64,000 nt of DNA, taken from assembly GCF_008831155.1 (NCBI RefSeq), contig NZ_WBKB01000002.1, positions 62,001 through 126,000 on the forward strand. The letters are read 5' to 3'. The notes below the pieces were generated by a model, which worked only from the letters and a program-made list of their open reading frames with translations, searched no databases and was not told the DNA's origin. Position 1 is the first letter of the stretch, and each line of letters starts with the position of its first letter. Source of the stretch: Gulosibacter chungangensis (GTDB lineage Bacteria > Actinomycetota > Actinomycetes > Actinomycetales > Microbacteriaceae). Positions 16,396 to 24,868 of the stretch are shown here, piece by piece. The position numbers were made by a program, and so were the translations under genes.

Positions 16396-17589
16396 ATGAG
16401 TCCAGCTCGATTGACCTCACGCGTCGTCTGGATCACCGTCGCCTACGTGATCGTCGCGATCGGCTTATGCCTCGTGCCGCGGGTCGGTATTGAATGGTTC
16501 CCGGCATCGAGCACGCGCGTGTTAGCCGGTGGAATCCTTGCGGTCATTGTGATGGGCGGGGTGCACCTCTTCCGGATGCGCTGGCCCGCCTCAGTTGCGA
16601 TCCTTGGCATTGGCGTGATGGTGGCAGAGGTCGCGCTGACCGGTACGACCTCGGTAGGCACGATTCTGATCGAATGTGACGCCCTCTATAACCTGGTGCT
16701 GTTGCGGTCGTCGGCACGAAGCCAACGGATCCTGTCGATCATTGCTTCAGTGTGTCTCGCGCTCGCAGGGCTTGGCATGTTGTTGGAGAGCGTGTTGCCA
16801 GTGCCGCTCATGCAGATGAACGTGTTGCTGTTGGCTGCTGCGGTGACGCTCTGGTGGGGAATCACCGTGCGCACTCCCACCATTGAAGCTGAGCGTGAGC
16901 GTGAGCGAGCGGCGCTCATCGCCGAGGCCGCGGAAGCGAAGCAGCGCGAGGCGCTCGCGACGGAGCGGATGCAGATCAGTCGCGAGCTCCATGACACGAT
17001 TTCGGGTCACCTGTCGGCGATCGCGATGCAGTCGGCGGCGGCCACGGCCTCGCCCGATCCACTGGATGCACGGGACCTGACCGAGCGCCTGTCGCGTGTT
17101 CGTGGTCTCAGCTTGGCGGCGATGGCCGACATGCGGAAGATGATCGATGTGCTGCGGTCGGACACAGCCACTCCGAGCGCACTGTCGCAGAACTGGTCTG
17201 CAGTGGCGGAACTCATTGAACTCACACGCGCAGCGGGAGTCCCGGTCACGCTCGCGGGTGATGACCTAGACATCGTGCGGCTCGACCCGCTTGCGTCGGT
17301 GGCCGCGTTCAACGTGGTGCGAGAAGCACTGTTGAACGCAACCAAGCATGCGCCGGGTTCACCGGTCACCGTCGACGTGCGCGTGGGGGATGAGCAGGCC
17401 AGCATCACCGTCACGAACCCCTATGCCGAGCAGCATGACCGGGCTGCGTCATCGGGATACGGTTTGCTTGGGCTCTCGGAGAGAGTCCGCCTCTCAGGCG
17501 GCGATCTCGAGATTGACCGCGAGAACGCGACGTGGACCGTGCGCGCGTTGCTACCGCTAACCACGCAAGGAGTTGAGCGACATGCCTAG
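16396..17589 (+). CDS. Two-component sensor histidine kinase, NarL/DesK class
   Basis: The first 150 or so residues hold about five membrane helices with hardly any extracytoplasmic part, so it probably senses something in or at the membrane. A coiled coil (EAERERERAALIAEAAEAKQ) leads to the HisKA_3 dimerisation motif SRELHDTISGHL with phospho-acceptor His199. The ATPase domain follows with the N-box NVVREALLNATKHA and the G-box GYGLLGLSERV. The ATG at 16396 is preferred over two upstream TTG codons. The partner regulator overlaps its 3' end by eight bases. The signal is unknown. Confidence 0.93.
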   Translation: MSPARLTSRVVWITVAYVIVAIGLCLVPRVGIEWFPASSTRVLAGGILAVIVMGGVHLFRMRWPASVAILGIGVMVAEVALTGTTSVGTILIECDALYNLVLLRSSARSQRILSIIASVCLALAGLGMLLESVLPVPLMQMNVLLLAAAVTLWWGITVRTPTIEAERERERAALIAEAAEAKQREALATERMQISRELHDTISGHLSAIAMQSAAATASPDPLDARDLTERLSRVRGLSLAAMADMRKMIDVLRSDTATPSALSQNWSAVAELIELTRAAGVPVTLAGDDLDIVRLDPLASVAAFNVVREALLNATKHAPGSPVTVDVRVGDEQASITVTNPYAEQHDRAASSGYGLLGLSERVRLSGGDLEIDRENATWTVRALLPLTTQGVERHA

Positions 17590-18241
17590 CGTCGTTATCG
17601 TCGACGATCATTCGGCCGTCCGCGCCGGGGTCGCCGCAATTCTTGCCGCGGATCCTGAGATCGTCATTGTCGGCGAGGCCGGGTCCGTCCGGGAAGCAAT
17701 CGAGCAGGTGACTAGCCACAGGCCCGACGTCGTCATTCTTGACGTGCAGCTGCCGGACGGCAATGGCATCGACATCTGCCGCGAGATCACGAGCACGCTG
17801 CGTTCCCGCGTACTGATCCTCACTGCCTACGAGATTCCCGAGAACATCAGCGCTGCGCTTGATGCGGGCGCATCCGGCTTTTTGGCAAAGACCGCGGAGC
17901 CGAATCAGATGATCGACGCGGTCCGCGCGGTCGCAAATGGCCAGGCGTACCTGACACCGTCAGTCACGCAGCAGGTCATCGCGCAGGTCACCGGCAAGTC
18001 GATCTCCTCTGCGAAGGCGAGCGGTGGCCTTCCCGAGCTCACGGAACGTGAACAAGAGGTGCTGGAACTCATCGCGGAAGGCCTCACCAACAAGCAAATC
18101 GCAGGTCGCCTTACGATCTCGCCCGCGACAGCGAAGACTCACGTCTCGCGCATCATGCAGAAATTGGGTGCGTCGACGCGGACGCAGGCTGCAATGCTCG
18201 CGCGCACCCACAATCGCCCTTCCGAACAAAGGCAGTGGTGA
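17582..18241 (+). CDS. Response regulator, NarL/FixJ family
   Basis: This 219-residue regulator has a receiver domain (acidic pair DD at 8-9, phospho-acceptor Asp54 in VVILDVQLPDG, Lys in FLAKTAE) and a C-terminal LuxR-type HTH (LTEREQEVLELIAEGLTNKQIA). It is the partner of the kinase upstream: the ATG at 17582, with AAGGAG nine bases before it, overlaps the kinase stop. Targets are not evident; no transporter or other output gene follows in the operon, since the next gene runs the other way. Confidence 0.95.
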   Translation: MPSVVIVDDHSAVRAGVAAILAADPEIVIVGEAGSVREAIEQVTSHRPDVVILDVQLPDGNGIDICREITSTLRSRVLILTAYEIPENISAALDAGASGFLAKTAEPNQMIDAVRAVANGQAYLTPSVTQQVIAQVTGKSISSAKASGGLPELTEREQEVLELIAEGLTNKQIAGRLTISPATAKTHVSRIMQKLGASTRTQAAMLARTHNRPSEQRQW

Positions 18242-18281
18242 ATCTGCGAAGGCTCGATACTCCTAAGGCATGATCACTCGA

Positions 18282-19199
18282 TCAAAGCGTGAGTGGAAGC
18301 GATCGCTTGCTGAAGAATTGGCGTGGCGTACCGTCGACGGGATCAGCGAACGAGAGCTCTGCCGCAAGGAGTTGGAGGGGGTTCGCGAAATCTTCGGGGT
18401 CGTCGTCGCAAACGACCGGATAGAGCGGGTCGTTTTCGATCGGGATGCCAAGCGAGTTGAGATGTATCCGTAGCTGGTGTGTTTTACCCGTGGCGGGGGA
18501 GAGGCGGTAGATGGCCCGCTGATTATCGAGCGGTGTTTCGAGCTCGATGCGGGTACGGGCATTAGGTTCGCCAGGGACGATCGCCGCTTGCAAGACGCCC
18601 CTAGTCTTCTCGATTCGGTTTTCCACGAAGGCGGGTAGCTCGAGCGCGGGATCCAACGGTGCGACGGCCCGATAGACCTTTTCGACGAGCTGCTCTTGAA
18701 ATAGGGCCTGGTACGCACCGCGCCATTTCTGCTCGGTCGTCAACACGAGCAATCCCGAGGTGACCCGGTCAAGCCGGTGCGCGGGGGACAGCTCCGGAAG
18801 GCCTAATCGGTCGCGCATCCGCACGAGAACAGTCTGCGCGACGTGACGACCTCTGGGCGTTGTCGCGAGGAACGGGGGCTTGTCGATCACGACGATGCGC
18901 GCGTCGCGGTGCACGACGCTGATCTCACCCGGCACGGCGGGTTCCTCGCGGAGATCGCGGTAGAACCACATGAACGTGTTTGGGCGGTACAGGTCAGTGT
19001 CGTGTACCGGCGTCGCATCGGAGTACACGAATCGCTCGCTGGCGAGCATTTCTGCCGGTTTAGCTTCGGTGGGTAGCTTGTCGCGCAACCACGCGCCCAT
19101 GGTTGGCCAAGGTGCTGGCTGCGCTCCGTCTCGGTCAGGTGTGCGTACCCAGGCAGCGTCGAGTCCTCCGCGTTGCGGGAGGGGAGAGCGTGGTGGCAC
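18282..19199 (-). CDS. RluA-family RNA pseudouridine synthase
   Basis: The enzyme isomerises uridine to pseudouridine in rRNA or tRNA. The catalytic motif HRLDRVTSGLL (from residue 141, Asp144) and RTRIELETP, ATGKTHQLRIHL, with the basic RNA-contact Arg/Gln, define the RluA family. The 305-residue length and the opening PPRSPLPQRGG are typical of the actinobacterial subgroup. The start is a GTG at 19199. There is no S4 domain, so it is closer to RluA/RluC-short types than to RluD. Position specificity cannot be told from sequence alone. Confidence 0.93.
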   Translation of the reverse strand: MPPRSPLPQRGGLDAAWVRTPDRDGAQPAPWPTMGAWLRDKLPTEAKPAEMLASERFVYSDATPVHDTDLYRPNTFMWFYRDLREEPAVPGEISVVHRDARIVVIDKPPFLATTPRGRHVAQTVLVRMRDRLGLPELSPAHRLDRVTSGLLVLTTEQKWRGAYQALFQEQLVEKVYRAVAPLDPALELPAFVENRIEKTRGVLQAAIVPGEPNARTRIELETPLDNQRAIYRLSPATGKTHQLRIHLNSLGIPIENDPLYPVVCDDDPEDFANPLQLLAAELSFADPVDGTPRQFFSKRSLPLTL

Positions 19200-19273
19200 C
19201 TAACAGAATCCGTTTCGGGTCGCGGGACAGCAGCGCTCAGCATATCCGGCGGAGCATGGGCGCGCGGGTGGCC

Positions 19274-20242
19274 CTATGCAAGCAGCATGACCGTATTGCC
19301 CCAGGGGTCGTTGACTGTGATGATGCCGTCGCCTTGCTCGAACGCAATCTCGGCTGCGGTGAGTCGGTCGGCAACCTCGGCGAGTGCCTCGGGACTGCCG
19401 AGGTTCACTGTGATGCTGCCGAGTCCCTGCGACTCAGGACGTTCGTCGGCTCCCTGGCTCATCCAGGTGTTGGTCGCGACGTGATGGTGGTAACCGCCCG
19501 CGGCATAGAAGAGGGCACCGTCCGCCTCTGCGGTCACTGCGAAGCCGAGCGTGTCTGCGTAGAACGCGCGAGCATCCTGCAGGTTGCCGACGCGCAGGTG
19601 CACGTGGCCCATCGTGACCTGTTCACTCGACGGTGCCGTTCCCAGATGCTGCTCGATGAACAGGTTCGGGTCGAGCGGTGCCGAGCCCATCTTCTCCAGA
19701 CCGTCCTCCCACACCCACGTCTCGGGAGGAGTGTCGACGTAAAGCTCGAGACCGTTGCCGTCCGGGTCGGCGAAGTAGAACGCGAGGCTCACGGCGTGGT
19801 CCGCGCTGCCGCCGAAGCTCTGGGGTGCGACCGTCGCAATATTCGCGATCACCTGTGCCAGCGCCTGCTCATCGGGGTAAAGAATTGCCGAGTGGTACAG
19901 GCCAGCGTTCGCGTAGGAGTCTTGCGGCCGGTCCTCGACGCGGATACTCAACACCTGCTCGCCGTTGTGTCCGAGGGAGATCTGCTCGGCATCCTCGGAG
20001 ATGACCTCGAGCCCGACGGCGTCCACGTAGTAGGCGCGCATCGGCTCGAGGTCATCGGTGATGAGTTCAACGACCCCCATGCTCGTGTCTTCGGGAAGCA
20101 TCGACTCGGTCGAGCCGGTTTTCGCTGAGGAAGCCGAGACTCCCCACCAGATTCCCGCGATAGCGAGGATGATCGCGATTGCCGAAGCAATCCATACCGC
20201 GCGGATTCGGTTGCGTTGGTCGATAGCAGTTCTAGAGGGCAT
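19274..20242 (-). CDS. Membrane-anchored CatE-like VOC (glyoxalase/dioxygenase superfamily) protein
   Basis: This 322-residue protein has an N-terminal basic stretch (RNRIR) and one membrane segment (AVWIASAIAIILAIAGIWWGV), then two vicinal-oxygen-chelate modules. Motifs match the CatE-type catechol 2,3-dioxygenase-like group: DHAVSLAFYFADPDGNGLELYVD in module one, MGHVHLRVGN and GGYHHHVATN in module two. By the positive-inside rule the enzyme domain should face outward, which is odd for this family. It is a clear paralog of the gene at 42431. Its upstream region holds an ACTTG-N6-CAAGT repeat shared with that gene. Confidence 0.85.
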   Translation of the reverse strand: MPSRTAIDQRNRIRAVWIASAIAIILAIAGIWWGVSASSAKTGSTESMLPEDTSMGVVELITDDLEPMRAYYVDAVGLEVISEDAEQISLGHNGEQVLSIRVEDRPQDSYANAGLYHSAILYPDEQALAQVIANIATVAPQSFGGSADHAVSLAFYFADPDGNGLELYVDTPPETWVWEDGLEKMGSAPLDPNLFIEQHLGTAPSSEQVTMGHVHLRVGNLQDARAFYADTLGFAVTAEADGALFYAAGGYHHHVATNTWMSQGADERPESQGLGSITVNLGSPEALAEVADRLTAAEIAFEQGDGIITVNDPWGNTVMLLA

Positions 20243-20256
20243 GCAGGAGAAGAACT

Positions 20257-20272
20257 ACTTGTAGGTGCAAGT
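20257..20272. promoter_or_regulatory. Inverted-repeat operator upstream of the anchored CatE-like gene
   Basis: ACTTG (20257-20261) and CAAGT (20268-20272) are separated by six bases, 14 bases before the start codon of the leftward gene. The same repeat, with the same spacing, occurs upstream of the paralog at 42431. Size and symmetry suit a dimeric MarR-, HxlR- or PadR-type regulator; which one is unknown. Confidence 0.55.
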
Positions 20273-20395
20273 TATTCCCCGGTTGCCGATTTGGTCGGTT
20301 GGAAGATTCTTTGCGTCAACCTGTCGATCTCCGTCACTCCCGTACGTCATCATGATGCCGGACCACCCTGTTCGACGTTGAACGAAGGAGTAATC

Positions 20396-20743
20396 ATGAA
20401 GTACACACTACTGCTCATGGGCCACATCGACGATCCAGACTGCGGCGAAGACGGCGGCGCCGACCTCGAAGAGTTCTTCGCCTTCGACCAAGAGATCACC
20501 GCCGCTGGTGTGGTGGTTAGTTCGTTCGCGCTGGAGGATCCCGAACAGTCTGTTCGGGTAGGGAGCAACACGGACGGTGAGCGCATCGTCTCGAACCGCC
20601 CCTTCGCCGAAGTACAGGAGTTCGTTGGCGGTACCTACATCATCGAAGTGCCGAGCCTCGACGACGCGATCGAGTGGGCGCGCAAGAGCCCCGGCTCCGC
20701 GCCCGGCGGTCACGTCGAAGTGCGGCCCGTGGCTCCCTACTAG
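20396..20743 (+). CDS. YCII-related (DGPF-type) protein
   Basis: The 115-residue protein begins MKYTLLLMG and ends with the VEVRP segment typical of YCII/DGPF proteins, small alpha-beta ferredoxin-like proteins. A very good ribosome site (GAAGGAG) precedes the ATG. It stands 42 bases before an ECF42-type sigma factor gene, the classic pairing in which the sigma factor activates the DGPF gene. The biochemical role of these proteins is not settled; they may bind or modify small reactive compounds. Confidence 0.9.
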   Translation: MKYTLLLMGHIDDPDCGEDGGADLEEFFAFDQEITAAGVVVSSFALEDPEQSVRVGSNTDGERIVSNRPFAEVQEFVGGTYIIEVPSLDDAIEWARKSPGSAPGGHVEVRPVAPY

Positions 20744-20785
20744 TCCGCACCGTACTAACTAAAACCAGTCACGACAGTCACGATC

Positions 20786-22120
20786 ATGACCGACCAGCAA
20801 GCGCCGGGCTCGGCGCAGGATGCGAAACTCGCGATCGCGAACCTCGATCGCGAAACGTGGGGGCGCATCCTGGCGACGCTAGCCCGGCGCTTTGGCGATC
20901 TCGATCTCGCCGAAGACGTCACGCAGGAGGCATACGCGCAGGCGCTCGTCACGTGGCCGCGCACGGGTGTCCCGGATTCGCCGGAGGCCTGGCTGAAGAC
21001 GACCGCGAAGCGCAAAGCCCTCGACATTGTCCGGCGGGAGGCGAACCTCGCGCAGAAACTCGCGCACCTGCGCATCGAGGCCGATGTCGCGCCCGTGCCA
21101 ACGTCACTGCGAGACCCGGCCCAGAGCATCCGTGACCCCGAGATCGCGCAGTTGCCCGACGACCGGCTCGAGCTGTTCTTCGCGTGCGCGCACCCCGCGC
21201 TGAACCTCGAAGATCGCGTGGCGTTGACCCTGCGATTCGTCGCGGGGTTGTCGGCTGCCGAAGTGGGCAACGCGCTGCTCGTGTCCGTGCCGACGATGCA
21301 ACAGCGCATCGCGCGGGCGAAGAAGCGGATTCGTACGCTTGGCATCCCGTTCGAAACACCCAAACTCGCGGAGCTGCCAGCGCGCCTCGGGGGCGTGCTG
21401 CGCGTCCTCTACCTTCTCTATGCCGAGGGGTTCGCTCGCTCGGCCGGGGATCGGCACGTGCGCGATGACCTCACCGCCGAGGCGGTTCGGCTCGTGCGGA
21501 TATTGCACTCGCTCGCGCCTGACGCCGCAGAGGTGACGGGGCTGCTTGCCCTGTGCCTGCTTACGGAGGCGCGGCGTCCGGCGAGAGAGGATGCATCCGG
21601 CCAGCCGGTGCCCCTCGTCGAGCAAGATCGTGGTCGGTGGGACCGGGAACTCATTACGGAAGGACTGCGGCTTGCAGAGCGGGCTGCGGGAAGCCCCGAG
21701 GCGAGCGGTTTCGCGATTCAAGCTGCGATCGCAGCGGTGCACGCCGAGGGGCAGTCCTTCGAATCGACCGACTGGGCGCAGATCGCGGTGCTCTATCGGC
21801 TGCTTAAGGAACGCGAGCCAGGGCCGATCGTGAGTCTCGGTCGGGCGGTGGCCCTCGGCCGATATCTGGGTCTGGAAGAGGGATTGCGGCGATTGGATGC
21901 GCTCGCGGGCGACCCGGTGCTCGCGAGGCTTCGTGCGTTTCACGTCGCGCGCGGGATCACCCTCGACGAGCTCGGGCGGCGTGAACAAGCTGCTGAGGCC
22001 TATCAGTTTGCGCTCGAATGTCCTGGAAATGAGGCTGAGGATGCGCTCATCGCCTCGACTTTGGCTGGTCTCGACCTTGGCCCGGTTGCGGATCCGGGAG
22101 TGGAGGAAACCACCTGCTGA
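20786..22120 (+). CDS. ECF RNA polymerase sigma factor, ECF42-like with C-terminal extension
   Basis: Region 2 (LARRFGDLDLAEDVTQEAYAQAL, WLKTTAKRKALDIVRRE) and region 4 (LTLRFVAGLSAAEVGNALLVSVPTMQQRIARAKKRI) mark an ECF sigma factor. After them comes a helical C-terminal domain of about 250 residues (LYLLYAEGF, LCLLTEARRPAR, VALGRYLGLEEGLRRLD), the TPR-like extension of group ECF42. In that group the extension replaces an anti-sigma factor and is needed for activity. At 444 residues it has the expected length. The partner YCII gene lies directly upstream. No anti-sigma gene is adjacent. Confidence 0.92.
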   Translation: MTDQQAPGSAQDAKLAIANLDRETWGRILATLARRFGDLDLAEDVTQEAYAQALVTWPRTGVPDSPEAWLKTTAKRKALDIVRREANLAQKLAHLRIEADVAPVPTSLRDPAQSIRDPEIAQLPDDRLELFFACAHPALNLEDRVALTLRFVAGLSAAEVGNALLVSVPTMQQRIARAKKRIRTLGIPFETPKLAELPARLGGVLRVLYLLYAEGFARSAGDRHVRDDLTAEAVRLVRILHSLAPDAAEVTGLLALCLLTEARRPAREDASGQPVPLVEQDRGRWDRELITEGLRLAERAAGSPEASGFAIQAAIAAVHAEGQSFESTDWAQIAVLYRLLKEREPGPIVSLGRAVALGRYLGLEEGLRRLDALAGDPVLARLRAFHVARGITLDELGRREQAAEAYQFALECPGNEAEDALIASTLAGLDLGPVADPGVEETTC

Positions 22121-22160
22121 GGCGGAGACGGCAACAAGGTTGCGGGCATAGCGTCGTGGC

Positions 22161-22517
22161 ATGAGACATATTCATCACGCTTTCGACTACATCGAGCTCG
22201 GCGCGAACGATATCGAGACCGCGCGGACGTTCTACGAGACCGTCTTTGGGTGGACCTTTAACGAATACGGGCCGACGTATCTCGGCATTAAAGCGCCGAA
22301 CGGTGATGGTGAGGTCGGCGGCATCGCTGGCGGAGTAACACCAAAGCACGGCGGGCCACTCGTCCTGCTGTTCTCTCAGGATCTCGACAAGACCGAGACC
22401 GAGACCGTCGCCAACGGCGGCAGCGTCACGAAGGGGCCGCATGCGTTTCCGGGTGGTCGACGACTGCACTTCCGTGACCCGAGCGGGAACGAACTCGGTG
22501 TCTGGGCCGAGCACTAA
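22161..22517 (+). CDS. Small VOC (glyoxalase/bleomycin-resistance fold) protein
   Basis: The 118-residue single-module protein starts HIHHAFDYIELGANDIETARTFY and ends FRDPSGNELGVWAEH, a typical VOC fold with the DPxGNxLxVW end. Proteins of this kind bind metal or small hydrophobic compounds; substrate unknown. TAGCGT (22149-22154) stands six bases before the ATG, so the mRNA is probably leaderless. It follows the sigma-factor gene by 40 bases and could also be read through from it. Confidence 0.85.
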   Translation: MRHIHHAFDYIELGANDIETARTFYETVFGWTFNEYGPTYLGIKAPNGDGEVGGIAGGVTPKHGGPLVLLFSQDLDKTETETVANGGSVTKGPHAFPGGRRLHFRDPSGNELGVWAEH

Positions 22518-22569
22518 TTCGGTGCAACTCGGTGGTCGAAGGCGCCGCCGCTGACCTAGGGTGGGGCTT

Positions 22570-23406
22570 ATGTCGAAATTCGATCACGTAGCCTCGGCAG
22601 CGAAGCCGCCAAAGCTCAAGAAGGCCGCATACGAGGCCGAGTTCAAGCGCCTGCAAGCGAAGCTCGTGGAAATGCAGCAGTGGGTGATCGAGAACGACCA
22701 GCGTGTGATCTTGATTTTTGAAGGCCGCGATGCTGCCGGTAAAGGTTCGGCGATTAAGCGCATCATGCAATACCTGAACCCCAGGCACGCGCGCATTGTG
22801 GCGCTTCCCAAACCCACCGAGCGTGAGCGTTCGCAGTGGTACTTCCAGCGGTATGTCGAGCAGCTTCCGGCCGCGGGGGAGATCGTCATTTTTGACCGCT
22901 CCTGGTACAACCGTGCGGGCGTGGAACGCGTGATGGGGTACTGCACCGAACGCGAGTACTTGCGCTTCCTTCGGCAGGCACCAATCTTTGAGCGGATGCT
23001 TGTCGAGGACGGCATCCATCTCATCAAGTACTGGTTCTCCGTCTCTGACGAGGAACAGGAACTTCGGTTCCGTTCTCGTGCGGAAGACCCGATGCGTCGC
23101 TGGAAGCTTTCGCCGATGGACGTGGAATCCATCAACCGTTGGGAAGACTATTCCAAGGCCAAGGACAGCATGTTCGCCGCCACGGATCTGCCCGGAATTC
23201 GCTGGGTCACGGTGGAAAGCGAAGACAAGAAACGCTCACGTATTAACGTGATCAGCGACATCCTCAAGCGCATCCCCTGGAAACGCGTGCAACCGCGCGA
23301 GGTTGAGATTCCGCCGCGCCCCAAGGTCTCCGAGTCCCACTACGAACGACCCGACCGAAACGACTTTGAGTACGCCGAGGATGTCGCCGCGAAGCTACAG
23401 GCTTAG
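22570..23406 (+). CDS. ppk2: Polyphosphate kinase 2
   Basis: PPK2 enzymes move phosphate between polyphosphate and nucleotides, usually making GTP or ATP from the diphosphate in this one-domain class. The 278-residue protein has Walker A EGRDAAGKGS (51-60), the lid motif RERSQWYFQRY and FDRSWYNRAG (108-117). The ATG at 22570 is seven bases after TAGGGT (22557-22562), so the mRNA is probably leaderless; a GTG at 22561 lies inside that box. The CHAD-domain gene six kb away is a second polyphosphate-related gene, but not in the same operon. Confidence 0.95.
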   Translation: MSKFDHVASAAKPPKLKKAAYEAEFKRLQAKLVEMQQWVIENDQRVILIFEGRDAAGKGSAIKRIMQYLNPRHARIVALPKPTERERSQWYFQRYVEQLPAAGEIVIFDRSWYNRAGVERVMGYCTEREYLRFLRQAPIFERMLVEDGIHLIKYWFSVSDEEQELRFRSRAEDPMRRWKLSPMDVESINRWEDYSKAKDSMFAATDLPGIRWVTVESEDKKRSRINVISDILKRIPWKRVQPREVEIPPRPKVSESHYERPDRNDFEYAEDVAAKLQA

Positions 23407-23423
23407 AGGAGCCGCTGGCCGAC

Positions 23424-23939
23424 TCAATCCTCGGACTTATCACCTTCAATATTGAAGTCATCGGGATCGACGTGATCCACGAAATCCTTGAACTCGGCGA
23501 TTTCTTCTTCCTCCGTGGGCTGCGGGGTGCCCTCTGTCTCAACCGCCACCTCGTCAAACACATCGTCAGCGACCCAGACTTCGGCGCCCACTCGGACCGC
23601 GAGCGCGATCGAGTCAGAAGGTCGGGCATCCAACACGTGCTTCCCATTGGGCGTACTCAACTCGACCTCGGCATAGAACGTGCCGTCGACCAATTGGGGG
23701 ATGGTGACGCGGTCGATGTGGCTGCCGGTCGCCTCCAGGAGCGTCGCCATGAGGTCGTGTGTGAGCGGGCGACCGATGCTCGTGCCCTGAATAGCAGCGA
23801 CGATAGACGCGGTTTCTTGGGCGCCGATCCACACCGGCATCGCCTTGTCAGCACGAAGGGCATCGTCGACAGGCCCGAGCAGGATGACCGGTCGCTGCTG
23901 TACGTCGATCGCGAGCCCGAGAACTGTCACTCGAATCAT
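23424..23939 (-). CDS. DUF151 (bifunctional nuclease fold) protein
   Basis: This 171-residue protein opens MIRVTVLGLAIDVQQRPVI and has the DUF151 signatures MPVWIGAQETASI, RPLTHDLM and DARPSDSIALAVR. Members of the family have been described as nucleases (bifunctional nuclease type). The C-terminal tail is very acidic. In mycobacteria the DUF151 gene (Rv1829) sits between two MerR genes; here those MerR genes are 34 kb away and DUF151 stands alone next to ppk2. The ATG at 23939 has a strong GGAGGG site. Confidence 0.9.
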   Translation of the reverse strand: MIRVTVLGLAIDVQQRPVILLGPVDDALRADKAMPVWIGAQETASIVAAIQGTSIGRPLTHDLMATLLEATGSHIDRVTIPQLVDGTFYAEVELSTPNGKHVLDARPSDSIALAVRVGAEVWVADDVFDEVAVETEGTPQPTEEEEIAEFKDFVDHVDPDDFNIEGDKSED

Positions 23940-24162
23940 GGCACCCTCCAGTGACGATTGTGTGGAAAGCCATCTTATCGAGCGAGGATGCAAGTACCGC
24001 AGGTAAAGATGTCAGCTAATTTGATGCGCATCCCGCCACTCACAGTAGATATTTCCGGTGTTTTTTGGTCGGATACGACTACAGTGAGAAGTTCTGGCTG
24101 ATGAATTATTGTGCTGCGATCCGCAGAATTGATACTGCGCGCACGTGAGATGAGGTGCTCGA

Positions 24163-24852
24163 ATGACGTCGGTTGATGGCGTACCCGGTGGCGAGATTAG
24201 CCCGCCGGTAGAAGGTGGTCGGCCTGCGACGGTACACCGTCTCACGCTGGAGCAGTCAATCGCACAGAGTGCGCGTCAGATGCGTTTGGCTCGGGGGATG
24301 ACGCTCGCGGAACTCGCGGCGAAGGTCGGGATCAGCCGACAAATGCTCTCGAAGATTGAGAACGCGCAGACCTCATCCAGCCTCGCCACCATTGACGCGC
24401 TCGCAAAGGGGTTGGAAGTACCGGTCACGAGTCTCTTCCGGGCAGCCGATAACGAGACCCAGGCGGTATTCGTGAAAGCGGGCCAAGCGCCGGAGACGAT
24501 TCGGCGAGGCAGTAATCTCGGGCACACCTATCAGCTGCTCGGTGCGCTCACCGGCCGCAATAGCAATTTGGAGCCGTTGCTGGTCACCTTGACCGAAGAC
24601 AGTCAGGTGTTCCCGCTGTTCCAGCACACCGGTACCGAATTTGTGTACATCCTCGAGGGCGTCATGGAATATCAGCACCAAGATCGCACCTATCGGTTGG
24701 AGGCTGGGGACAGCATTCTGTTCGATGGGGAAGGAGTGCACGGCCCGGCAAACCTGATCGAGACGCCGGTGCGGTTCCTCTCGGTCTTTGCCCACCAGGA
24801 CAAGCAGCTTGACTCATTCAATGAGCCGCATCCGCACACTCAGACACGGTAA
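24163..24852 (+). CDS. XRE-family transcription regulator with C-terminal cupin domain
   Basis: The 229-residue protein has a helix-turn-helix at about residues 36-90 (RLARGMTLAELAAKVGISRQMLSKIENAQ) and a cupin barrel after residue 130 (PLFQHTGTEFVYILEGVMEYQ, LEAGDSILFDGEGVHGP), the layout of PuuR/SinR-like regulators of amino acid or amine catabolism. The ATG follows GAGGTG at suitable spacing. The aminotransferase gene begins 16 bases downstream and is surely cotranscribed, so it is the first candidate target. Confidence 0.93.
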   Translation: MTSVDGVPGGEISPPVEGGRPATVHRLTLEQSIAQSARQMRLARGMTLAELAAKVGISRQMLSKIENAQTSSSLATIDALAKGLEVPVTSLFRAADNETQAVFVKAGQAPETIRRGSNLGHTYQLLGALTGRNSNLEPLLVTLTEDSQVFPLFQHTGTEFVYILEGVMEYQHQDRTYRLEAGDSILFDGEGVHGPANLIETPVRFLSVFAHQDKQLDSFNEPHPHTQTR

Positions 24853-24868
24853 ATAGGACCGGGACACC

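Noticed and set aside
24012-24245. A 77-codon minus-strand frame upstream of the XRE-cupin gene
   Set aside because: No family resemblance and no ribosome site; the stretch is better read as the regulator's promoter region.
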